The translations under genes and the position numbers were made by a program. From Acidocella sp. (GTDB lineage: Bacteria > Pseudomonadota > Alphaproteobacteria > Acetobacterales > Acetobacteraceae), in the NCBI RefSeq assembly GCF_013044125.1, contig NZ_JABEVC010000063.1:1-36316 (forward strand): a stretch of 36,316 nt of DNA, given 5' to 3'. The notes under the pieces were generated by a model that saw only the letters and a list, made by a program, of their open reading frames with translations, was not told the DNA's origin and did no database searches. Shown here one piece after another: positions 26,412 through 33,600 of the stretch. The first letter of the stretch is position 1; each line of letters starts with the position of its first letter.

Positions 26412-26447
26412 AGAGAACCGCTTATGTAGCGGTTTTCTGTTTTTTTG
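26412..26447 (+). terminator. Hairpin with T-run, + strand
   Basis: AGAGAACCGCT (26412-26422) pairs with AGCGGTTTTCT (26428-26438), 11 pairs including one G-T on the + strand, followed by a run of seven T. It has the form of a rightward terminator, yet no rightward gene lies just upstream. It also covers the stop of the leftward gene at 26422 and lies upstream of the gene at 26377. Confidence 0.5.
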
Positions 26448-26670
26448 CTTCGCGTTCGAGGCTGCGGGCAATCGTTTTGAATTTGGTCAGGCTGACCTCG
26501 CCGGGTTCGAAGAGGCCGCCGTCAGGTGTTGGAAGCACACCGCGATAGCCGCGCATGTTCCAATAAAGCCGCTGAACGCGCTTTCCGTTCAGCAGGACGT
26601 GATAATCGGGAATGGTCTGCAAGCAGTGGCGCTGCGTGCTTTCCTCGAAGGTGATCCTGAACGGGGTCAT
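26422..26670 (-). CDS. Small unknown protein
   Basis: An 82-residue protein; its ATG (26670) shares ATGA with the stop of the preceding gene, so translation is coupled. It has a compact beta-like N-terminus (ITFEESTQRHCLQTIPDYHVLLNGK) with a WNMRGYRGVLPTPDGG stretch typical of small plasmid proteins, and a basic helical C-terminus (RSLEREAKKQKTAT). No known family. The gene pair 27011/26670 probably works together. Confidence 0.68.
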   Translation of the reverse strand: MTPFRITFEESTQRHCLQTIPDYHVLLNGKRVQRLYWNMRGYRGVLPTPDGGLFEPGEVSLTKFKTIARSLEREAKKQKTAT

Positions 26671-27011
26671 TGTTTAGTGCTGTCGATCGTTTTGACGAAG
26701 CGGTCCAGGCCGAGCGGATCGGTCTTGTCGTCGATCAGCCTATCAAAGCCGGGCGGCTTACGTTGGCCGCGGCTGACGGCGACGTGGATCGCGTAGGACT
26801 CATCGGGAATGGCTTCGCGCGCTTTCGCCGCAAAATGATCGACGATCTCCTTGAGGTCGCTCGCGCGTTTGATTTCCGCGAGCCTTCTGAATTTGCTCAA
26901 CAGATCCAGGCCGGCAACATCGAATGTCATGGTGCGCGAGATGTAGGGCACACCGTTGTACTCATTGCGCTCGAAAACCGTGGGGGTCAGGCTAAGGTTG
27001 ATTTGTGTCAT
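26667..27011 (-). CDS. Small unknown protein
   Basis: A 114-residue protein; ATG 27011 follows GAGGAG closely, a strong ribosome site. The N-terminal third is beta-like (INLSLTPTVFERNEYNGVPYISRTM), followed by helices (LDLLSKFRRLAEIKRASDLKEIVDHFAAK). It is coupled to the next gene by an ATGA overlap. Upstream lies a short region with two mutually exclusive hairpins. Not recognised. Confidence 0.68.
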   Translation of the reverse strand: MTQINLSLTPTVFERNEYNGVPYISRTMTFDVAGLDLLSKFRRLAEIKRASDLKEIVDHFAAKAREAIPDESYAIHVAVSRGQRKPPGFDRLIDDKTDPLGLDRFVKTIDSTKQ

Positions 27012-27052
27012 TTGAAACTCCTCATTGTTGCAAAATTGCCGAAGCCACGGAT

Positions 27053-27097
27053 GTGGGTGCGGATTCCGATGAAGTCGGAACCCACAAATGTGGGTTC
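27053..27097 (-). promoter_or_regulatory. Two mutually exclusive hairpins in a leader
   Basis: GAACCCAC (27078-27085) pairs perfectly with GTGGGTTC (27090-27097) around a 4-base loop. The same CCCAC can instead pair with GTGGG at 27053-27057, extended by TTCCGA/TCGGAA (27064-27080). The two folds exclude each other. The site is 42 bases upstream of the gene starting at 27011, a position for attenuation or switching, or simply two overlapping repeats. Confidence 0.45.
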
Positions 27098-27108
27098 GTA
27101 GTGGAATG

Positions 27109-27639
27109 CTATTTGTTACCGGGAGGTGGGCGGCTCGCTGTATTTGTTAGCCAGTCCCCGCGTGGCTCCACCTCCCGAATGGGCAAGAACGTCGGAGACT
27201 GCGCGGGCAGCCCGAGGCCATAAGTTCTTTCGAGTTTTTCAACGAAAGCCATGGCGATGGGCAGCGTTACGTCGCACACCATCTCTTCGTAAAGTAGAGC
27301 AGAGATACGGCGTTCGGGGGGTGCGCTCTTGTAGCGCCCGCCGATCCATATGGGTTCGTCGGGTTCGCCACCGACATCCCAATCGTAATAGTTGACGAAC
27401 AGGAAACTCCCGTCGTTGAGATTTTTGCGCCAGGCCAAGCCGCCCCCGCCGGTGATTTCCGGTTGAAAACCAGCGGCGAGCATGGCGGAAAGTTCAGGCG
27501 CTTCGTTAATGCGGCGGTTCACCATCTGCCAAAACCGGCTGGTGGCTTCGTCGGCGTACCGGGTGTTCAAGCCGAAAAGGCTGGTTGTGTTGCTGCGTGC
27601 CATCGAGGGCTGGCGCGTCGTGTGGGCTGCGGACTCCAT
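27109..27639 (-). CDS. Unknown plasmid accessory protein
   Basis: A 176-residue protein; the start is taken as ATG 27639 with TTGGAA upstream, and ATG 27603 is an alternative. The middle carries GGGGLAWRKNLNDGSFLFVNYYDWDVGG and a PIWIGGRYKS loop, so it is probably a beta-rich domain, followed by a helix (LYEEMVCDVTLPIAMAFVEKLE). The C-terminus is proline-rich. The family is not recognised. It sits directly after the terminator of the ParB-family gene, so it needs its own promoter in the ~60-base gap. Confidence 0.66.
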   Translation of the reverse strand: MESAAHTTRQPSMARSNTTSLFGLNTRYADEATSRFWQMVNRRINEAPELSAMLAAGFQPEITGGGGLAWRKNLNDGSFLFVNYYDWDVGGEPDEPIWIGGRYKSAPPERRISALLYEEMVCDVTLPIAMAFVEKLERTYGLGLPAQSPTFLPIREVEPRGDWLTNTASRPPPGNK

Positions 27640-27663
27640 GATGAATTCCAATCTTGAAAGATG

Positions 27664-27694
27664 AAAAAGCCCGCCGGGTTAGGGGCGGGCTTTT
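27664..27694. terminator. Bidirectional rho-independent terminator
   Basis: GCCCGCC (27669-27675) and GGCGGGC (27684-27690) form a stem with an 8-base loop, flanked by AAAAA on one side and TTTT on the other. On the minus strand it ends the transcript of the ParB-family gene 6 bases after its stop. Confidence 0.9.
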
Positions 27695-27699
27695 GAGGA

Positions 27700-29454
27700 T
27701 CAGGCGGCTACGGAATCTTGCCCCGCGTCGTCCGCGTCGGGCTCCGGGTCTTGGCCGGTGTGACCGATGCTGCGAAGAATTTCCGCATTATCGTCCCCCT
27801 CCCCTGCGACGCTTTCAATGGAATCATCCTCAGTTTGACCATAGATTTCGTAATGACGGGGTGCGTCGATGGCCTTTGCATCCTCCGGCGTTACGGTGAA
27901 GTTGGCGGCCGGGTGAACGTAGTGCTGCCCCGCCAATTCCTTCAGGATTGCGCCTCGCGTTTCCTTTCCGGTGTTGCGCGGCTGGATTTTATGCTGACGG
28001 CCGACATTTTCGATTTCGGCTTTCGACAAGCAGGAAAGGAACTCTTCGGTCGCCATGTTGGGCAGATGGCGGTCAGCGTTGATCGCCGTCGCTGCGACCA
28101 GGGCGAGAGGGCCGGTTTTTGCGCTGTAGGAATCGCGCAGATTCAGGCCGAACCGGAGGCAATCACGCGCGGCCTGCCGGAGCGTTTCAGGGTCGGCGGT
28201 CAAAGTACCGCCGGCGGCGATGGCGCGGGCGATGGCCGGGCGGCCTTTTGTCCGCAATTTCTCGTCGGAGGTGCCGGTTTTCACGTCAACGTTATTGCCA
28301 CAGAAGGCCATCACCAGCAGCCCTATGAGGGTCAAGTCGTCGATGGCGTCGTTGGCGAGGCCCTCGTGCAAAGCGTCGGTACGCATGTCGCCGATCATCG
28401 CCATGCCCGCCTGGGTGATGGGTGCGCGAGATGGCGCCGGTTCGGCACTGGGCGCCGCAACGGCCGCGGCGGTCGCTGTGGCGCCCGCCGTTATGCCTGC
28501 TTTCCCGGCGGCGGGTTTGGCGGGCTTTACTTCGACCGGCATCCGGTAGGTGATGACTTCAATCTTCCCGGTACTTTCATTGATATAGGAGCCGGTCAGG
28601 TCGGACTTTTTCGCGCCGTGATAAATGCGCTCGGCCTTCTTATGGGGAAGCTGGGGCGTGCCTTGTTTGTCGACCGTCAGGATGATGCCCTTTTTCGGCA
28701 AAGTGTTGGCCATATGCTCGTACTGAGCACCCAGGAATTCCTCGGTCTGGGTCGTGTAGCGATTGTCCTGATCGCCCTGATCGAACAGATCTTCGAGCCA
28801 GACGATGCCGTGGGCCTTGGCCAGTTCGGGGTCAAATTTCGCATCGCGGGCGTAGTAGCGGCGATTGTCGAGCGCCTGGGCGATGGCATACCATTGGGCG
28901 TGTTCGCCGCGCTTCGGCTTGTGTTTTTTCCAAACCTCGGCCTGGTCCTCGATGCTGGCGGACGCGATGAGGCGCAGCTCGCGGGCGTTGGGCTCATCGT
29001 TCAGGGCCATCTGTTCCAGCATGGCCGGGTGCATCTTGCCGCACTGGCGTAGGCGCTGAATCGTGCGGGTAGGCAGGTTCAAGGCGGTCGCGATGGCGTC
29101 TTCGGTCCAATCGGCGCCGGTCAGGCTGACGATGGCCCGCCAGGTGTCCACAGTGTTGAGGCCCGTGCGGACGACATTTTCCGCGACGGACCGCATCGCG
29201 TTGGTACGCGTATCGCTGTCGGTGAAAAGGGCTTCGATTTCGGAGAAGCCGGCGCGGATGCAGGCTTGCACGCGGCGGTGTCCAGCGACGATGAAGAATT
29301 CACCTTCGCGTTCCTTGCAGAGTGGCAACTGGATGAGGCCGACAGCTTGAATGTTGGCAAGAAGCTGTTCTTCGTAGGCGGGCGCCGCGGGGCTTCTACG
29401 CGGGTTGAGAGGGTCTTCCTTCAACAGGCGTGGATCAACTTTTTTGAGTTCCAT
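27700..29454 (-). CDS. ParB/RepB/Spo0J-family protein
   Basis: A 584-residue protein. ATG 29454 follows GAAGGA by 8 bases. The ParB N-terminal domain is clear: PLNPRRSP near 15-22, LLANIQAVGLIQLPLCKE near 31-48 and the nucleotide box VAGHRRVQACIRAGF near 56-70. It is followed by a helix-turn-helix region (TEDAIATALNLPTRTIQRL near 117-135). A long C-terminal extension includes an alanine-rich linker (~330-350) and an acidic tail. No ParA gene is adjacent, so this is more likely an accessory ParB-like protein of the kind found in conjugative leading regions than a partition protein. A ~150-nt hairpin element lies just upstream. Confidence 0.88.
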   Translation of the reverse strand: MELKKVDPRLLKEDPLNPRRSPAAPAYEEQLLANIQAVGLIQLPLCKEREGEFFIVAGHRRVQACIRAGFSEIEALFTDSDTRTNAMRSVAENVVRTGLNTVDTWRAIVSLTGADWTEDAIATALNLPTRTIQRLRQCGKMHPAMLEQMALNDEPNARELRLIASASIEDQAEVWKKHKPKRGEHAQWYAIAQALDNRRYYARDAKFDPELAKAHGIVWLEDLFDQGDQDNRYTTQTEEFLGAQYEHMANTLPKKGIILTVDKQGTPQLPHKKAERIYHGAKKSDLTGSYINESTGKIEVITYRMPVEVKPAKPAAGKAGITAGATATAAAVAAPSAEPAPSRAPITQAGMAMIGDMRTDALHEGLANDAIDDLTLIGLLVMAFCGNNVDVKTGTSDEKLRTKGRPAIARAIAAGGTLTADPETLRQAARDCLRFGLNLRDSYSAKTGPLALVAATAINADRHLPNMATEEFLSCLSKAEIENVGRQHKIQPRNTGKETRGAILKELAGQHYVHPAANFTVTPEDAKAIDAPRHYEIYGQTEDDSIESVAGEGDDNAEILRSIGHTGQDPEPDADDAGQDSVAA

Positions 29455-29500
29455 GGTAGTAATCCTTCGTTGGTTTGGGTAAAATGTTGACGACAACTGC

Positions 29501-29649
29501 AACCGTTGCAGGGCGGCGTAGAAACACCATTGCTGGCGAGCGGCCCTGCCCGGTGCTTGGGCCGGGCAGGGCTGCGTAGGCAGCGATGGAGCGGAGCGGT
29601 GGTTCTTAAGCGGTTCTGCGAGAGGGCTTTATTTTTGATTTTTCTCTCG
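29501..29649 (+). repeat. ~150-nt hairpin element, copy A
   Basis: It aligns over its whole length with 30180-30330. Outer arms 29508-29528 and 29598-29619 pair with several G-U pairs on the + strand (A-C on the other). Inside, CCATTGCTG pairs with CAGCGATGG with one mismatch, and an 11-bp stem GCCCTGCCCGG/CCGGGCAGGGC (29543-29553, 29562-29572) caps the structure. A T-rich tail follows on the + strand. It ends 46 bases before the start of the ParB-family gene. Confidence 0.75.
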
Positions 29650-29671
29650 TTGTTTTCCGTAATCGCGGGCT

Positions 29672-29971
29672 TTAACGCGCCTGTGTTTGGGAAAGCCGAT
29701 AAGCGTTAGACCAAGCATCCTTGAGGGCTTGGTGCGACTGGCGGACATTGCCGCCAACATCCAATCGACTGTAGAGGCAGGTGAAATACTCTACGTTCAT
29801 ATCCGTCATGTGACCGATCGCTTGATGAGTTATGAATTCGCGCGCGCGGCTGCGGATATCCTCATCCTGGTCGTGCCATCCGTAGGGGCTTGGTGTCGTG
29901 TCGTGGGCTACCTCACGGCAGGCCAAGCCAAGCTCGTTCGTCCACATCACGCCGATTGGGTAGCGGGTCAT
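29672..29971 (-). CDS. Small unknown protein
   Basis: A 99-residue protein; ATG 29971 shares ATGA with the stop of the upstream gene, so they are translationally coupled. Longer upstream frames only overlap that gene. Its sequence has RYPIGVMWTNELGLACREV at the start and a late helical segment (HQALKDAWSNAYRLSQTQ), and is rich in His and Asp in the middle. Not recognised. It is followed by hairpin element copy A. Confidence 0.65.
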   Translation of the reverse strand: MTRYPIGVMWTNELGLACREVAHDTTPSPYGWHDQDEDIRSRAREFITHQAIGHMTDMNVEYFTCLYSRLDVGGNVRQSHQALKDAWSNAYRLSQTQAR

Positions 29972-30150
29972 AATGCGCGGGCATATAAAATGCACGCTGC
30001 ATTCGCCTCGTCGCGCGAAGCGAATGGGCCGTGGCGATCTGACCATGTTTCATCCCAAAAATACCACCCGCAAAATTCAATGTCGGCTGTTTCCGGCTCG
30101 CCGAGTTGCTCCGGTAAAACAGAGTGTACGGGGTCGGTGTCGTAGTTCAT
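29968..30150 (-). CDS. Small unknown protein
   Basis: A 60-residue protein. ATG 30150 is preferred over ATG 30162 because GGAG lies 6 bases before it, while the earlier ATG abuts GAAGGA. It contains FCGWYFWDETWSDRHGPFAS followed by DEANAACILYARAL, the pattern of small Trp-rich plasmid proteins ending in a helix. Hairpin element copy B lies 30 bases upstream, in the same relation as copy A to the ParB-family gene. Function unknown. Confidence 0.65.
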   Translation of the reverse strand: MNYDTDPVHSVLPEQLGEPETADIEFCGWYFWDETWSDRHGPFASRDEANAACILYARAL

Positions 30151-30179
30151 TTTGTTCTCCATTCCTTCGTTCTATCTCC

Positions 30180-30330
30180 AACCGTTGCAGGGCTGTGTAG
30201 AAACACCATTGCTGGCGAGCGGTCCCTGCCCGGCACTTAGGCCGGGCCGGGTTGCGCAGTCAGCGATGGAGCGGAGCGGTGTTTCTAAAGCAGCCCTGCG
30301 AGGAAGTTTTCAATTTCCAATTTCTCTCGC
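30180..30330 (+). repeat. ~150-nt hairpin element, copy B
   Basis: Second copy of the element at 29501-29649. Outer stem GCAGGGCTG/CAGCCCTGC (30187-30195, 30291-30299), then TAGAAACACC/GGTGTTTCTA (30198-30207, 30278-30287), both perfect, and a capping stem CCCTGCCCGG/CCGGGCCGGG with one mismatch (30224-30233, 30242-30251). Where copy A differs in the outer right arm, C-to-T changes keep pairing as G-U on the + strand. CCTTCGTT (ribosome site of the downstream leftward gene) is shared by both copies' flanks. Confidence 0.75.
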
Positions 30331-30339
30331 TCCTTAATT

Positions 30340-30534
30340 TTATTGATGGCCTGTCAGATAGCCTGACTGTCCGCGCGTGAGCCGATGGTTCAATATTTCG
30401 GATGGACACATTTCCGGCGGGAAAAGCGTTGAAATGCTGGTTTTGTCAGCGGTAAATATCCATCCGCCCGTGCCGTGGGCGTGGCGGTATGCGCGGGCGT
30501 CCTTGAGGCTCTCGAATTCGAGATACTGTTTCAT
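30340..30534 (-). CDS. Small unknown protein
   Basis: A 64-residue protein; ATG 30534 follows AAAGG by 8 bases. It starts MKQYLEFESLKDARAYRHAHG, then GGWIFTADK, a pattern shared with many small plasmid proteins of unknown role. The C-terminus is basic. It lies between the large methylase-helicase gene and hairpin element copy B and is probably transcribed with the former. Confidence 0.62.
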   Translation of the reverse strand: MKQYLEFESLKDARAYRHAHGTGGWIFTADKTSISTLFPPEMCPSEILNHRLTRGQSGYLTGHQ

Positions 30535-30606
30535 GAGATGAGCCTTTGTGATGGGGGTTGCGGTGCCCCGCATGTGTTCATGCAGCGCACCAGACAGGGG
30601 AGATTT

Positions 30607-33600
30607 TTAATCCACGTCGTCGTCATCAGCGTCGGGTGACGACATGTCTTCGAGGTCGTCGCCCATGTCGCGGCGGCGAGAAGAGTGGAAGATTTCCGCG
30701 AAGCGGATTTCCTCGTCGGTTGCGCCTGGCTCTGCTTCGGTCGAGGCCGCGAGAGAGGCTTCCAGCTCCTTGAGTTGGTCACGCTTGGCTTCCAGCTCGT
30801 CCTTCATATCGAACGGCTGGTCGAGACGCGGCGCAAAGTCTGCGATGCGGCGTTCCGCATCGCTTACGCGCTGTTTGGCCTCTTCAAGTTCTACTTCAAA
30901 CCTGGTGAGGGTGTTCTCCAAACGAGCCACCACGCCGAGGGCGGTAAGCTCTTCAGGGAGCCCGATGCGCTCGTTATTGTTGGAGCGATAGATGATCGCT
31001 TCGGTCCCTTCGATCTTATAGAGGTTGTTGACGGTTACAGCTATTTTGAAGGTGAAGCCGCCGATTTCGCCAAAGATCGGCTTTTTGCTATCCCACCCGC
31101 CTTCGAGAATTAAGCGGATCAGGTTCGCGCCCGCTTGTTTGCGTTCGGTGTACGTCACACCGTTAACGCTCATCGCGAATTGGTCCGCAGCGGTTGGGAT
31201 GCGCTTGGCCAGGTCGGCGGTAATGTGCTTGATCCGGCCGGCGTTGAACTCAATGCTGCTTTGCGCGGAATTGATGGTGCGGCGGATCGAAATTTGATTA
31301 TCGCCGTGGGCGTCGCGGAGGCGTTCCAGGCGGGCTAATTCCGCCTGGATTCCGGCTTTTTGCATCAAGCGCTGGTCACCCGATGAGATGGCCTTTGCCA
31401 TCGCAAACTGGTTAGATTGCGCGCCAACATCCTCCAGGCGGCGGACCGCACGGTCCCCGCTGAGCGACGCTTCGATGAAACGCTGCTTACGCTCGTTGTT
31501 CTGCCACATGGTGGCATCCATCGAGGTCAAGGTCGCGTAGGCGAAGATGCCGATTTCTTCGTTCTGGTTGCCCTGGCGCTCAATCCGGCCTTCGCGCTGC
31601 GAAATATCGGACGGCAACCAGGGCACGTCGAGGTGATGCAAGGCCGCGAGACGCTTTTGCACATTGACGCCGGTTCCCATCGTCAGGGTGGAGCCAATGA
31701 TGAAACGCACTTGGCCCGCATTAAAGGCGGCAAAGAGGCGTTGCTTCTCGGACGTTTTCTTATAGTCCTGCATGAAAGCGATTTGGCTTTCAGGGACGCC
31801 GCGCGCCACGAGCTGGGACTTGATCCAACGATAGGCGGAGAAGCCGCGCTTCAGTTCCACGCCATTGGTACCAATGTCGGAAAAGATCAGTTGCCCAGCA
31901 CCCGGCTGCTCGTAGGGCACGCCGGCAGAGGCGTAGTACAATTTGTCGGCGGTTGCCTGATAGATATTGAAGGCGTTTTCGATAAGCGCGTTCAATTTGC
32001 TTCCAGGCTCGTCGGGGAGCCGCGACGCGACGAGGCGGAGGTCCACCGCGGCATGGCGGCCATCGGTGATGACCGAGAGAAGAATATCGTCACCTTTTCC
32101 GGGCCGCCCGGTACGGTTTTCGATAGCCTTGATACGGCTATCGAGGTGGCGTTGATACGCCTTGAACGCGGCGGTTGGCTTCGCCGTTATCATTTGGCGC
32201 TTGCCGGTGGCGATGCGCGGCAGCTTGAGATTTTCGCGCAGATCGCTTTGCAGAACCACGTCGGCAAAGAAGCGGAAAATATCAACCAGCTCGGGCACAT
32301 TCACAAATTCGCTGAAGCGTGTGACCGGCTTGTAAGAGCCGGAGGGCTGAAGTTCGAGTTCGGTACGGCTGTCGCCAAAGTTTCCGGCCCAGGCGTCAAA
32401 GTGCTGCACCCCTGCCCGCTCCAAAATGTCGGAGGCAAAGAACCGCTGGAGCGTATAGAGTTCGCCCATCGTATTGGTGATGGGCGTACCGCTTGCCATC
32501 ACCAGGCTACGGCCTTGGTTGATGGTCTCGATGTAACGGGTTTTCACGAACAGATCCCAAGCGCGTTGTGAGCCGTTCGGGTCGATGCCCTTCAGAGTGC
32601 TTTGGTTGGTGGCAAATGCCAGCTTGCGGAATTCCTGAGCCTCATCGACGATGATTTGGTCAACGCCCATTTCGCTGATCGTCAGGAGGTCGTCTTTCCG
32701 GGTCTCCATGGACGATAGTTTCGCCTCAAAACCTTCCTTGAGCCGTTCAATTTTTTTGCGGCTTACCGCATCGTCAACTTCGTCCAGCATCGCCTCGAAT
32801 TCTTCCATCTGGCTGCGCACCATTTCACGCTCAAATTCCGATGGTATGGAGATGAATTTGAACGCTGAGTGGGTGATGATGATGCAATCCCAATCGCCGA
32901 GGGCGGCACGCGCTATAAAACGCTGCCGCTTGTCTTTGGCGAAGTTCACTTCGTCGGCCACCATGATTTTCGCGGTCGGGTAGAGCAGCAGAAATTCGCG
33001 GCTGGCCTGAGCCAGGCAATGGCCTGGCACCACCATCATCGCCTTGGTGATGAGGCTCAGGCGTTTCTGTTCCATGACGGCGGCCGCCATGGAGAAGGTT
33101 TTCCCCGCACCTACAGCGTGTGCGATGTAGGTTGAGCCGGCGGAAATGACCCGCCAGATGACGCGCTTCTGGTGGGGATAGAAATTGATGACGGGGCTGG
33201 CGCCGGGCAATGTCAGGTGCGAGCCATCGAAGTGGCGCGGCACGAGATTATTCATCGTCTCGTTGTAGATCGTGCAAAGCAGCTCGGAACGATTGGCGTC
33301 GGTCCATATCCAATTCTGGAAGGCAAGCTTGATTGCCGCCAGCTTTTCCTTGGCGGCTTCGGTTGCTTCGGCGTTCAGGACGCGGCTCTCGCTGCCATCG
33401 TCATTCCTAAAAATGTCGAAGATTTGCGGGATGGACGAATTGAGCGCGTCGTGCATCAGTTCGCCCGCATGGCGGCGCTCGGTGCCCCATTCGGTATAGC
33501 ATAGCGAGTTGGAAAAGCGGTGCTGTTCGAGGCTCCATGAGCCGATGAGCGGGACGTAGCGAACGCGGGTTTTCACGTCGAAAGTCGTGGCGCAGTATTG

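Noticed and set aside
27718-29052. 444-codon open frame on the + strand
   Set aside because: Antisense to the ParB-family gene, with no motif or ribosome site.
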